From Geitlerinema sp. BBD 1991-9 (GTDB taxonomy: Bacteria; Cyanobacteriota; Cyanobacteriia; Cyanobacteriales; Geitlerinemataceae): a stretch of DNA of 64,000 nt. The DNA lies in the NCBI GenBank assembly GCA_001657325.1, contig LWRO01000003.1, positions 1-64,000 on the forward strand. Direction: 5' to 3'. Shown piece by piece: positions 8,954 through 18,800 of this stretch. The translations under genes and the position numbers were made by a program. Within the stretch, counting starts at the first letter, position 1, and each line of letters opens with the position of its first letter. The notes beneath the pieces are model-generated. The model did no database searches and was not told the origin of the DNA. It saw nothing but the letters and a program-made list of their open reading frames with translations.

Positions 8954-9727
8954 TTACCCCTCAACTTTGGCTCGAAAAATGTGACCGCACTTGGGACTGT
9001 ACAATTTCGATCGAGCTTCGGGATTAGCAGATAGGGCAGGACTGACTATATATAATACTGTGCGCGTTAATTTAGCATCGTGCGTCATTCGTGCCATTTC
9101 GTCCAACCGACCGATTTTCACAAACTCGTCTTCCCATCCCAGGCGGTAACATAATGCTGTTGGCGTTTCCGGGGAATAGTGTTCCATGAGTTGCTGTTGT
9201 GCCTTGGCGATGTGGTGGGCGCTCAGATACAAACACAAGGACGCGCGATGGGTGGCTAACGTGTCTAAGTCCTCGGCACTCGGAACGTTTGTCGTCCCCT
9301 GAGTGCGAGTCAGAATAATGGTTTGGACTAAATCGGGAACCGTCAGTTCGGCGCGAAGTCGAGCCGCTGCAGCCTGGAACGCACTAACACCTGGAACGAC
9401 CTCGAAGGAAACTTCGTGTTTGAGTAAGTAGACGGTCAGTTCGTGTAACGCACCGTACAAACAAGGATCGCCGTCTTGCAAGCGCACGACGGTTTGACCA
9501 GCTTTGACTCGATCGACGATGAGGGGAAGCCAGGTTTCGAGAACGTGCGATCGCGTATCGACGAGTTCGACATCGGGACGACAGTGGACGAGCATCGCTT
9601 CGGGAACGAGCGAACCGGCGTAGACAACGACATCCGCTTCAGCGAGGCGCTTTTGTCCCCGCACTGTAATCAATTCGGGATCTCCCGGCCCGGCTCCGAC
9701 AATGTAAACTTTGGCTGGTGTAGTCAT
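8954..9727 (-). CDS. cobM: Precorrin-4 C(11)-methyltransferase
   Basis: 257 residues from ATG 9727, the first Met before the family start KVYIVGAGPGDPELITVRG. It transfers a methyl group from SAM to C-11 of the corrin precursor in cobalamin synthesis. Visible landmarks of the tetrapyrrole methylase fold are GAGPGDPELIT, VVYAGSLV, RLQDGDPCLYGA and the VVPGVSAFQAAAA block. Length and motifs agree with CobM/CbiF. It sits 44 bp downstream of a lyase gene on the same strand, so the two could share a transcript. The link would be tetrapyrrole metabolism, though through different products. Confidence 0.93.
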   Translation of the reverse strand: MTTPAKVYIVGAGPGDPELITVRGQKRLAEADVVVYAGSLVPEAMLVHCRPDVELVDTRSHVLETWLPLIVDRVKAGQTVVRLQDGDPCLYGALHELTVYLLKHEVSFEVVPGVSAFQAAAARLRAELTVPDLVQTIILTRTQGTTNVPSAEDLDTLATHRASLCLYLSAHHIAKAQQQLMEHYSPETPTALCYRLGWEDEFVKIGRLDEMARMTHDAKLTRTVLYIVSPALSANPEARSKLYSPKCGHIFRAKVEG

Positions 9728-9771
9728 GGCGTTCGTGGAAGGAAGAGGGCGGGAGAGGAGTCGATCGAGCT

Positions 9772-10335
9772 TCACGCTGTCGTCGAAGTGACGGCGACTT
9801 TGGGTTTTGCAGGCGTGAGAACTCTCGTGTCTGAAGTAAAGGTGGTTGTCGTCACCGCCTCGTCAGAGGGTCGAACGATCGAAACGCAAAGTCGCAAATT
9901 GGGCGTTGCAAACCAAATGCGTTCTTCGAGAATAGCGGTATCTTGAGACGATAAAACGGTAAACGTTCCGTTTCGACTGAGTTCGTAATCGCCGATACTG
10001 ATGCTCGCCGACGGTTCGAGGTGCAGTTGTAGAAGTTTTCCGAAATTGGCGTTGTCGGGATTGGGGACGGGTACGACAATGCTGCGACTGAGACGATCTT
10101 GGAAAACGTTGGAGGATCGATCGTCGTATCCGTCAATTTGATAAGGTAACGTCACCGTATCGGGATCGACACCACAATCTTGACAGCAGCGAACGACAGC
10201 AGGATGGTTCGGTTCGAGTAGCGTCACCTCGATCGTCGATCTGCGGTCTTCAAAATGGCTCAATTCTAAATAATGACCCGTTCGCTGCGATTTCCAGCGT
10301 CCTAAAGATAGCCGAAAAAATTTGGTGATGTTCAT
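9772..10335 (-). CDS. CpcS/CpeS-type phycobiliprotein chromophore lyase
   Basis: 187 residues beginning NITKFFRLSLGRWKSQRTGH, the characteristic N-terminus of the CpcS/CpeS family (FF--S-G-W-S-RT-H). It contains further family blocks EERIWFATPNLRLCVSIV and the Ser/Thr-rich end. These lipocalin-fold proteins attach phycocyanobilin or phycoerythrobilin to conserved cysteines of phycobiliproteins. It resembles the single-component form rather than the CpcU form, but I cannot fix the substrate. The start ATG at 10335 agrees with the family start. It is one of three paralogues in this neighbourhood. Confidence 0.88.
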   Translation of the reverse strand: MNITKFFRLSLGRWKSQRTGHYLELSHFEDRRSTIEVTLLEPNHPAVVRCCQDCGVDPDTVTLPYQIDGYDDRSSNVFQDRLSRSIVVPVPNPDNANFGKLLQLHLEPSASISIGDYELSRNGTFTVLSSQDTAILEERIWFATPNLRLCVSIVRPSDEAVTTTTFTSDTRVLTPAKPKVAVTSTTA

Positions 10336-10620
10336 TACGTCTTGTCTGAACGACCCGATCGAATCAATATCGACCCCTGCACTCGGTGCGATCGATAGTG
10401 CGTGTAGACTTTATTTAACCAGATTCAGGCACCGGGTGGGAAAGACAATCGGGTCGAGATCGATAAGCCAGTAATTTTTGCCCTCGGTCTTTTCGATCTG
10501 AAGCGGGTTACACCAACTCGTATCTCGACCGCTACAACACGACCTGAAGTTTCAAACAGCAATAGTGCTACGGTTCCCCTGGGTAGAGCTGATGTCACCT
10601 TCTTCTATGGAGGAATTCCG

Positions 10621-11826
10621 ATGAGCAACAATTATAACGAGTTATCTCGTCGCAACTTCGTTACCGGGATAGCGGCTATGAGTACTCTAGGTTTCACGGC
10701 CTGTCAGGCGAAGACGACAGCCCCCACATCTACGGCGGAAACCGATATTTCTACAGTTGACGATCGCGAGACTCAAACAGATCGAGAGCCGTATGAGGTC
10801 AGTGTTCCTGTAGATGGTGACTATGAAAAGGTCGATCTCATCAAGCCAGTCATCAGAATCGGGGTTGTTCAATCGCGCGTCCGTGGTGTTGATGTCAGCC
10901 AACTGCGCCAGACACGACGGGATAACCTGAAACATATGTTAGAGCTGATCGATGCGGCCAACAACTGGGGCGGCCCCAAAGATTTACTCCTTTTTCATGA
11001 ATTTCCGATTACTGGGTACTCCAACCAGTGGGATAGAAAGGACGCACTTCAAGTCGCGATTGAAATTCCTGGTGAGGAAACGGAGGCGATCGGCAAAAAG
11101 GCTAAAGAATATCAGTGCTACATCGTTTTTGGCTCTTATGCCAAGGATGCGGATTGGCCCAATCATTTGCTATCGATTACGTCGATCGTGAGTCCGGATG
11201 GGGAAATTGTAGATAAACACTGGAAAGCCCGTAATATTAAAGGTGTTTTCGGCCCGGGATTTGAACTCTTCACCACGACAATTTACGACGTGTTCGATCG
11301 ATATGTTGAAATGTATGGAATGGACGCAGTTATTCCCGTGACACGTACCCCCATCGGTAATATTGCGACGAGTTCCGTCCAGCGAGAACCGGAACTGTTT
11401 CGAGCTTTTGCAATGAAAGGGGCCGAGATTATCTTGCGAACGGCAACGGGTGGTTTTAACCCGATTGATATACAAGCGACCTCACTCTACAACGGCGTGT
11501 ACACGGCAATCGTCAACAATGCTGTTTCACCCAACAATTCAGGGTTTCTGCCCGATCCAGGGGGAAGCGGTGGCTCGGCTATCTATGGACCGAGCGGCGA
11601 ATTAATCGATGAAGCCAATTCAGTCCACGAAACCTCGGTGACAGCAACCATCCCAATGGCTGATTTCCGTATGCGTCACCGCCTGCCAATGGTACATATG
11701 GACTTATACCGTCCAGTTTTTAGCAAATATGTTAACCGTTTCCCACCCAATCTGTTTTGGGCTTATCAACCGGAGAATACGTCTGATGCCTACCGTTATT
11801 TATCTGATAAAGAGGTTTGGAAGTAG
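10621..11826 (+). CDS. Exported nitrilase-superfamily protein with Ser in place of the catalytic Cys
   Basis: 401 residues with a strong ribosome site (GGAGG, 7 bases before ATG). The N-terminus SRRNFVTGIAAMSTLGFTAC is a twin-arginine signal followed by a possible lipobox Cys28, so the protein is probably exported and may be lipid-anchored. From residue 76 it follows the carbon-nitrogen hydrolase fold: Glu127 in HEFPITGY and a Lys in DKHWKARN near 202. The strand that should hold the nucleophile reads IGNIATSSVQREPELFR, where the expected IC(Y/x)xxxxPE has Ser251 for Cys. Either it is not a normal amidase or nitrilase, or the nucleophile has changed. It lies between lyase genes. Confidence 0.82.
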   Translation: MSNNYNELSRRNFVTGIAAMSTLGFTACQAKTTAPTSTAETDISTVDDRETQTDREPYEVSVPVDGDYEKVDLIKPVIRIGVVQSRVRGVDVSQLRQTRRDNLKHMLELIDAANNWGGPKDLLLFHEFPITGYSNQWDRKDALQVAIEIPGEETEAIGKKAKEYQCYIVFGSYAKDADWPNHLLSITSIVSPDGEIVDKHWKARNIKGVFGPGFELFTTTIYDVFDRYVEMYGMDAVIPVTRTPIGNIATSSVQREPELFRAFAMKGAEIILRTATGGFNPIDIQATSLYNGVYTAIVNNAVSPNNSGFLPDPGGSGGSAIYGPSGELIDEANSVHETSVTATIPMADFRMRHRLPMVHMDLYRPVFSKYVNRFPPNLFWAYQPENTSDAYRYLSDKEVWK

Positions 11827-11911
11827 GAAAGGACTATAGGTGAGGAGATGGGGAAACGACCGGGTAACGAGCAACGAATTCATCTCATCATCACCTCACC
11901 TCATCATCACC
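11827..11911. repeat. GATGAG-type intergenic repeat, second copy
   Basis: It begins AGGTGAGGAGATGGGG and ends CATCTCATCATCACCTCACC, partly complementary halves around a GAAACGACC core. The gap separates convergent genes, as at 8899 and 24405. No gene is present. Confidence 0.5.
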
Positions 11912-12469
11912 TCAACTTCCCTTCTGCTCGACGCCAAATCCAACTAACGCCACGGTATCGAGGGGATGTCCGAGTGGAGAACGTTGGTAGTTGAGGATTT
12001 TACGAATGCGGAGGTTGGGGTTGACCAGAGTGATGGAATCGACGGAGACGACGCGAGTGTAGTTGGTCGTCATTAACAATTCGCGCGTGTCGTTGTCGAA
12101 GCGGAACTTGGAAATGATGGGACGATCTTCTTCATAGGCTCGATCGCGCAGGTAGTCGCCGTCGATAAATTTTCCGTCTTGCGTTTTGGGGACGAACAGC
12201 AAGTTTAACTGTTGAGAGACTCGTTCCCCGGTTTCGGAGACGGTGTCGAATTTGAGTTGATACCCGGGACATCGATCGAGATCGTCGGGAACTTCAGAAT
12301 AGGCGTTGTCGTTGAGAACCTTGGCTTTGCAGTCGATCGAAACGGGTTCGATGACAAAATGGGTGTGGGAACGCTCGACGTATTGGCGCGTCAAGTAGTG
12401 GTAGGTGCGTTCGCTACTCCAGTTTCCCACGCAGCAATCAAAAAAGGATTGGAATCGATCGAGTTCCAT
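11912..12469 (-). CDS. CpcS/CpeS-family chromophore lyase, second paralogue
   Basis: 185 residues from the ATG at 12469, chosen because the family begins MELDRFQSFFDCCVGNWSSE there. The longer frame to 12544 adds no family sequence. It contains SERTYHYL, RPIISKFRFDNDTRELLMTT and ITLVNPNLRIRKI, all matching the lipocalin strands of CpcS/CpeS proteins. It would attach a bilin to a phycobiliprotein, perhaps together with another family member, since some CpcS proteins act as CpcS/CpcU heterodimers. It is divergent from the next lyase across 245 bp, a layout that allows shared regulation. Confidence 0.85.
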   Translation of the reverse strand: MELDRFQSFFDCCVGNWSSERTYHYLTRQYVERSHTHFVIEPVSIDCKAKVLNDNAYSEVPDDLDRCPGYQLKFDTVSETGERVSQQLNLLFVPKTQDGKFIDGDYLRDRAYEEDRPIISKFRFDNDTRELLMTTNYTRVVSVDSITLVNPNLRIRKILNYQRSPLGHPLDTVALVGFGVEQKGS

Positions 12470-12664
12470 GTGTTGCGATTTGATGACAGTTGACGACGAA
12501 ACGGTTCGTTCCAAACAGTTCGCGCAGATACACCGTGTAAGCATACCTACTCAGTGCGCGACTAGTCATAGGCTTTAGCTTACTAGGAATCGCGGGTGGC
12601 AGGAAATCGCCCCAGCGGAGGTCTGGCAACCTTGAAGATTTATGTTAAATTTTAAGAAGTTCGC

Positions 12665-12693
12665 TTGACAATTTCGCTGGCACTCCAATTAAA
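12665..12693 (+). promoter_or_regulatory. Possible promoter of the third lyase
   Basis: TTGACA at 12665-12670 is followed 17 bases later by ATTAAA (12688-12693), an imperfect -10 box, 21 bases before the lyase ATG at 12715. The -35 match is perfect. The -10 is weak. Confidence 0.4.
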
Positions 12694-12714
12694 ACGTTGT
12701 GAGGTTTTGACTCC

Positions 12715-13254
12715 ATGACAGTATCCGTGAACCTCGATCGAATTTCCACAGAAGCCCTTGTAGAGCAGTTTTTCCGCAAGACAGAAGGTCGTTGGAAATC
12801 GGTTCGGCGCTACTACACGTTGAAAACAGGCGAACCCCAGGAGGTGACGAGTTTTATCTCGATCGTATTTTTGGAAGTTGAAGATCCTCGTCTCGTCGAG
12901 CTAGCGAAGCGTCACGAACTTAGTGAAGAGATGGCGTTGTGCTGTGGGAGTTACGTGACCTGGGAAAGTCATTACGAAGGGGTGAGCCGCAAACCCGCAA
13001 AAGGTTCGACCGTATTCGGAGTCAAGGGTGAAGTCCTGTATCGAGATCGAGGGTTTGCAACACCTAAACCCGTTATAGCGCAGTACAAGTTTACAAATCC
13101 AAACACAATGTGTTTGCACACGGAGTACGACAATTCGCAGTTTGACGAAGAGATAAAACTCGTCGGGGATAAATACCGTACCCGTCAAACGATTATCTAC
13201 CGAGATGGAGAAGAGATGACGATCGGTCAATATTTGGAAACGCGCCTCGATTGA
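12715..13254 (+). CDS. CpcS/CpeS-family chromophore lyase, third paralogue
   Basis: 179 residues. Family blocks: VEQFFRKTEGRWKSVRRYYT at 15-34, CCGSYVTWESHYEG near 75, GSTVFGVKGEVLYRDRGFA and PVIAQYKFTNPNTMCLHTEY. The double Cys (CCGSYVTWE) and the RWKSVRRYY start are typical of the CpcS/CpeS clade that works on phycocyanin or phycoerythrin beta subunits. I cannot tell which chromophore it uses. A strong factor-independent terminator follows 45 bp after the stop, so this is probably a single-gene transcript. Confidence 0.88.
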   Translation: MTVSVNLDRISTEALVEQFFRKTEGRWKSVRRYYTLKTGEPQEVTSFISIVFLEVEDPRLVELAKRHELSEEMALCCGSYVTWESHYEGVSRKPAKGSTVFGVKGEVLYRDRGFATPKPVIAQYKFTNPNTMCLHTEYDNSQFDEEIKLVGDKYRTRQTIIYRDGEEMTIGQYLETRLD

Positions 13255-13298
13255 GTTTTTCAAGCGCTCGACCTCCTCTAAAACTCAGTTGTCTTCTC

Positions 13299-13328
13299 AT
13301 TCCCAGCTTTTGACTGGGAATTTTTTTA
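13299..13328 (+). terminator. Rho-independent terminator after the third lyase
   Basis: ATTCCCAG (13299-13306) pairs with CTGGGAAT (13314-13321) around a 7-base loop and is followed by a run of T. It is a textbook intrinsic terminator 45 bp after the stop at 13254. Confidence 0.9.
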
Positions 13329-13394
13329 GGATTAACGAGAAAGATTCATGAGATGCACCCAATCGAAGCCCTAATCTAGATTACTTGTCGTGTT

Positions 13395-14081
13395 TTAAAT
13401 CAGCGAATTTTTAACACCATTCAGTACTAATTCAATAGTCGATCGGACATATTGTTCGATTGATTCTTCACTTAATAGATTTTTTTTAGGTGTAATATGT
13501 TTTAAATTTTCATGTGCATTTCCATAAAAAACACAAACCCCAATAATATTGAGTGTTGTCATATAGGAATCGAGTGGTCGAAAAACTTGAGTTTTTACAC
13601 CACGATCTAAAATGTTAGTTAGTAGATCGATTGCTGGTTGCCAATTCATATTTGTAAAATACTTTCCTTGATTCTGATTTGCTTCTTGAAAAAGGAGCAT
13701 TCCGCGATGTCGATACTGCATTTCGTAGATAATGGCAGCGCGGATGACTTCTGCTAAAGCTCGATCTGGCGATACATTTTCTAAATCGATCGACGCAATT
13801 GCATTCTGAATTCCAGTAGCAGAACGCTGAAGAACTGTTTGATACAAACCTTCTTTACTCTCGAAATAGTAATAGATCATACGTGAGGCAACTCCAGCAG
13901 TTTTTGAAATTCGATCGGTTCTAGCACCCTTGAGTCCGTGTTTAGCAAATTCAATCTCTGCCGCGTCTAAGATGTGTTGCTTCGTTTTTTCTGCATCTCG
14001 GATAGAACGCCTGGATTTAGATCCTTGAGTTGATTGACTCACGACAGCAGCATCTCCAAAGAAACCTAGACTCTCTATCAT
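13395..14081 (-). CDS. TetR-family transcriptional regulator
   Basis: 228 residues. The N-terminal helix-turn-helix domain spans about residues 30-80: TKQHILDAAEIEFAKHGLKG, then TDRISKTAGVASRMIYYYFE, the usual TetR recognition helix followed by YYYF. The C-terminal ligand domain has no assignable effector. It is transcribed away from the flavin-dependent oxidoreductase at 14195, and the shared 113-bp gap holds a perfect 12-bp palindrome beside a -35 box. By analogy with other TetR pairs it probably represses its neighbour and itself until a substrate-like ligand binds. Confidence 0.9.
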   Translation of the reverse strand: MIESLGFFGDAAVVSQSTQGSKSRRSIRDAEKTKQHILDAAEIEFAKHGLKGARTDRISKTAGVASRMIYYYFESKEGLYQTVLQRSATGIQNAIASIDLENVSPDRALAEVIRAAIIYEMQYRHRGMLLFQEANQNQGKYFTNMNWQPAIDLLTNILDRGVKTQVFRPLDSYMTTLNIIGVCVFYGNAHENLKHITPKKNLLSEESIEQYVRSTIELVLNGVKNSLI

Positions 14082-14106
14082 ACCGACTCTACAGTGTGAA
14101 CTAAAA

Positions 14107-14149
14107 AGTTAATTAACTCTTGACAGTCCAGTAGATGAGACGCTAATCT
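14107..14149 (+). promoter_or_regulatory. Promoter with TetR-type operator
   Basis: The palindrome AGTTAATTAACT at 14107-14118 lies one base before TTGACA (14120-14125). TAATCT at 14144-14149, 18 bases on, is the likely -10. A repressor on the palindrome would block the -35. The position between the tetR and flavoprotein genes supports this. Confidence 0.6.
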
Positions 14150-14194
14150 AATGAATGAAATTTTTAATTCACTATCTTGAAGTCATCACGAGGC

Positions 14195-15574
14195 ATGATG
14201 GTTGATGCTGCATTCCTTGGGGATCGTGCTGTCGTCATTGGCGGTAGCCTATCTGGATTTCTCGCCGCGAGGGTTTTGTCCGATTTTTTCAAGCAGGTGA
14301 TAGTGCTAGAAAGAGCGCGTTATCCTGTTGAAACACCAGCACCGCGAAAAGGCATTCCTCAGTGTACGCAACTGCACGTTCTGCTCACCCGAGGACGACA
14401 AATTATCGAAGATTTATTCCCAGGACTCGAAGCCGAGCTACTCGAGGTAGGTGCAGTCACACTAGATATGGGAGCTGATGTAAACTGGCTAAATCCTTTC
14501 GGCTGGGCTGTCCGCTTTCCCTCGGGATTCGAGACATTATCATTCAGTCGATATATTCTAGATTGGCTCGTTCACCGTCGCCTGTCCCAATTCAGTAATG
14601 TTGAAATCGTAGAAGCCAGATATGTCCAAGGCTTACGAACAACGCTCGATCGAACTCGCGTCACGGGTGTAGTAGTACGACCTAGTGGAACAGCGAGTTC
14701 CGAACAGACTGAACCAGAAGAACTGATAGCAGATTTAGTCGTTGATACCAGTGGCTATAGCTCCCAAATTCCCAAATGGTTACAAGCAATTGGCTACAAC
14801 TCCCCCGAAGAAGCAACCGTTACAACCTCGATCGAATATGCAAGCCGCATTTATGAAATTCCTCAAGATTTTCAAGAAAGCTGGAGAGGCGTATATATCC
14901 AAGCAGCTCCTCCCGAGCGAACTTCAATGGGTGTCTTGTATCCAATTGAAAACAACCGTTGGATGGTTAGCGTATGTGCTACCGCACCGAATTGCCCTTC
15001 AACCGAAGAAACCGAGTTTTTAAAAGCTTTACAAAATTTGCCAAGCGATCGGATTTATAATGCAGTCAAACGTGCCAAACCGTTAACTTCAATTCAACCC
15101 TATCGTCCGTCAGGGAATCGACTGTATCGTTACGAACGTCTCAAGAAAAAACCGCAGGGATTGATTGCGTTAGGCGATTCAGTTTGCTCGTTCACACCTA
15201 TTTACGGGCAAGGCATCACGGTCGCAGCTTTGGGCGCTGTGCTATTACAGGAATGCTTACAGAGCATTAAAACTAAAGGTTCCGATTTGAGTCAACTGCC
15301 AACTCGCTTTCATCAGCAGCTTGCCAAGATTAACACAACACCTTGGATTGCCGCGACGAGTCAAGATGCGAAATATCCCACGGTCAAAGGTATTAACAAG
15401 CCTTCCAGTTTAATTGAAAGAGTAATGGGTTGGTATATGGATAGACTGATTTATTTGACAACCCAAGAACCTCGCATTACCTTGGCGTTATTTAATGTTT
15501 TTCATATGCTTCGACCCTCTAGCACCTTGTTTCGTCCCTTCATTGTATGGCGAGTTTTTCGATCTCTGTTTTAG
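14195..15574 (+). CDS. FAD-dependent oxidoreductase/monooxygenase
   Basis: About 459 residues from ATG 14195. ATG 14198 has better spacing from the GAGG at 14189, and a TTG at 14177 is also in frame. The Rossmann motif is RAVVIGGSLSGFLAARVL, with the ribose-binding Glu in VIVLER. The second FAD motif, LIALGDSVCSFTPIYGQGIT, is that of aromatic-hydroxylase-like flavoproteins (GD near the FAD pyrophosphate). The C-terminus has a hydrophobic stretch. No substrate can be inferred. Regulation by the divergent TetR protein suggests induction by a small molecule. Confidence 0.82.
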   Translation: MMVDAAFLGDRAVVIGGSLSGFLAARVLSDFFKQVIVLERARYPVETPAPRKGIPQCTQLHVLLTRGRQIIEDLFPGLEAELLEVGAVTLDMGADVNWLNPFGWAVRFPSGFETLSFSRYILDWLVHRRLSQFSNVEIVEARYVQGLRTTLDRTRVTGVVVRPSGTASSEQTEPEELIADLVVDTSGYSSQIPKWLQAIGYNSPEEATVTTSIEYASRIYEIPQDFQESWRGVYIQAAPPERTSMGVLYPIENNRWMVSVCATAPNCPSTEETEFLKALQNLPSDRIYNAVKRAKPLTSIQPYRPSGNRLYRYERLKKKPQGLIALGDSVCSFTPIYGQGITVAALGAVLLQECLQSIKTKGSDLSQLPTRFHQQLAKINTTPWIAATSQDAKYPTVKGINKPSSLIERVMGWYMDRLIYLTTQEPRITLALFNVFHMLRPSSTLFRPFIVWRVFRSLF

Positions 15575-15839
15575 TCATGAATGTCTAAAAACATCGATCG
15601 ATCCTTGTTGACTCAACTTACATCGCAAAATTCACACCGATCGACGCTTCTAATCTCAACTGTTATGAGATATATTCACCATGCTCAGAGAGTTCGATCG
15701 AATCTTGGAAGAAGTTTGCGAAGTGCTTCTAGACGAACTAAAATATTTATCGTTTAACGGATTAATACGAAATCCACTTCTCAAATCAGTGAATAAATTG
15801 TCCCCTGTCTCTAGCTCGATTGTTCTGACGTGTTGGGGA

Positions 15840-18800
15840 TTATTGGAGAAGTGCTTGTTTTTCGAGAAAGAGTTTGTGGCGATAGTATCCACAGCGTGAT
15901 TGAATGGCAGCCAACATCTCGAATAGTAGCTGAGTCGAAAAACAGAGATTGGTATTCTGCTGTATGTCTGCGAGATGGTATCCCTTCGCACATTTCTTGA
16001 GCGCGTTATAGGTATTCTCAAAGACCTCAAAATCTTCTGCTTCCAGCACTTCAATCAAAGCACTTGTCGCTACATCACCTCCAATATTTCCTAACGCCTC
16101 AGCAACTCGATCTCGGGAATAAAAACCTCGATCTCTCGATATCGATAAGTCTTCTTCATCTTTAAATAAATCGACGAGAGCCTCTACAGCAGCATCACCA
16201 CCAATTTTTTCGAGCGCGTTAATTGCAGCTTCAAAAACATCGCAACGATAATAATATGAACTTTCATCTTCACAATCTAAGCACGTCTCTTCATCATGCA
16301 GTGCGCGAACGATCTCAGGAACAGCCCGATCGTCACCGATTTTCCCCAATGCTTCAATAAGATTGCTGCGAAGGTATTGATAATCATCAAGATCGAGAAA
16401 GTCAAGAAAAGCAGAAACAACTCGATCGTCTCCAATATTTCCTAATTTATTGATAATTTCTCTGCATAAGTAACTGTTTTCCGCATCAAATGCACGATCG
16501 AGTTCGTCAATTAAGTCAGGAATCGATCGATCGTCTTGATTTTTTTCTTCACGATTGATAGATCTAGATTGAGTACCCATAGATGAGTCCCCGAGAAATT
16601 CCTCTGATTCTATAGAAGTATCTCGATGTTTATGAACTTCACAATTTAGAACTGTGGAGAGAGCATTAACTACTGCTCTGTTTTTGATTTCTTGTAACGA
16701 TTTAGCATCAACTTGAAAATCTTCCGTATTTTCATTATTGCAGATATCGAGTAGAGCTTTGACTGCATCTTTACTACCAATTTTTGCCAAGGCAATGATG
16801 AGAGCTTTACAAAATTCTTTACGAAATTCCGAGTCCTCTTCATTGAATGCGTTAATGAGATCGGGAACCGCCGCTTCGCTGCCAATTTTTCCCAGTGCAG
16901 TAGCAGCAGCCTTACGTTGCTTGTCATTTTTTAAGTAGAATTTGAGACGGTTCACTCTTTCTGAAAGCTCTCGAGTGTTTAAAACCCTAATTAGAGAAGG
17001 GACAGCGGACTTATCACCAATTATTCCTAAGCTATCAATGATATGAAGACGTAAAGATAGATCTCGATCTGTAAATGGTAATTCAGTTAATGAATCGAAA
17101 CTTTTCCTAGCCCGAAAAGAAAGCGGACGATCGACTATTTCAATAAATTTGGAAACTACAGCAGTACCACCAATTTTTTCTAAAGCCTCAATAATTCGAT
17201 GTCTATCAACATAAAAATTGTTACAATCGAGTAGCTCTAGAAGTTTTGGGGCGGCCAACGAATTGCCTATATTTCCAAGCACTTTAACAATATCAGTTCG
17301 TAGATCCAAATATTTTACTCTATCCGAGATTTCACATAGAGCATTGACAGCCGCTTTCCCTCCAAATTTACCTAATGCTGATATTACTGATGAGATAATT
17401 TTATATTTCCCAAACCGTTCAGAATCGTCTTGAATTTTAATATTAAAAATTTGTATCAGGGTATTCACAGCAGCCGAACTTCCGATATTCCCTAAAGCAC
17501 TCAGAGCCACCAAACAATCCTGTAGAGCCACTTGACGATCGCGAGTTGCCGTCAATTTCGTTTCCCAATTGAGTACTGCGTCCAAAAGAGTAGGAATCGC
17601 AGCATTACTTTCAATGTTCTCGATCGCCGACTTCGCCACTTCTTTACGAACCCGAGTTGAAGCTGACAACATTTCGAGGAGAGTCCGTGTTTCAGTTTCA
17701 CCCGCTCGACGTGCGAGCTTTTGCAAGGCTTTAACTACCTTTTCACGATTCCAGTGATTTCTGTTGTTATTATCTAGCGTTTCATTGAGAGCCAAAATCG
17801 AAGCGTTCGAGCTAATCTCTCCTAAAGCTAGAGCCGCACGTCCGCTTACATTTACAGATTGACTGTTGAGGTAATGTTGTAAAAAGGGAACCGCAGCAAC
17901 CGATTTTGTCGTTTTCAGCAGCTCGATCGAACCCTCTGACGAACATTCCCACTCAGCGATCGATCCCACGATTTGCGCTTGAAACGGCTCCCGAACCGCT
18001 CCCACTAACCTCGCCCCCAACATCCAATCTACCTGCACGAACGCCAACCCCACCACTCGCCTCGCCAGCGCCTCATCCTCGAGCAATCCTAACGCCAGCA
18101 CCATTGACTCCGTCCATTTGAGAAAATTGAGATAATCCCGCGTCAGCACCTCATCGCTCAAATGCGGCAACCGCTCTAACAAGACTTCGGCGGCGAAATA
18201 CGACTGTAACAGTGAATGGCGAAACTCAATTTGTCCGTCTACCGGTTCTCGTAACAAGCGATGGCGCAAAAAACGATTCAGCCAAGATGTCGCCGCTTCC
18301 TGGGATTCCGAAACTCCCACTTCTCTCAAACATTCCGCGAATCCACTCAAAACGTACTGGCGAGACATCACCCTCGTTCGCGCCGTCAGTCCATCTCCTT
18401 CGAGGCTTTGAAATGCCAACTGCTTCAACAGTCGATTCCCGGATTCTCGCTCTAACTCGTCCGTTTGTTCGTCATCGTAACGTGCGAAAGCTCGCAACAT
18501 CTGCCCGAGATTTTCGGGAACGGCGCGGAGTCGATCGAATGCGACACAGAGCATTTGCAATTGCAGCGGCGTTTCGGCAAACTCCTGCGATCGACCGTAC
18601 AATTGGGGCAACAACTGCGCCGCAATTTCGGGAAAATATTCCTCAATAAAATCGCTCGCCTGGGACGTTCTGAGCCGTTGTACCGTCAGCTTTTTCTCGA
18701 TGCCAAACTCTCTCTGAATCGGGAGATCCTGCATCGCCAACACCGTCGGCATGGTGCGATATCGATCGAGAAATTCCCACAAATCCTGTTGCGCTGCTTC

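Noticed and set aside
15681-15899. 72-residue rightward frame beside the NACHT gene end
   Set aside because: Antisense to the NACHT 3' end, no family match and no ribosome site strong enough to accept.
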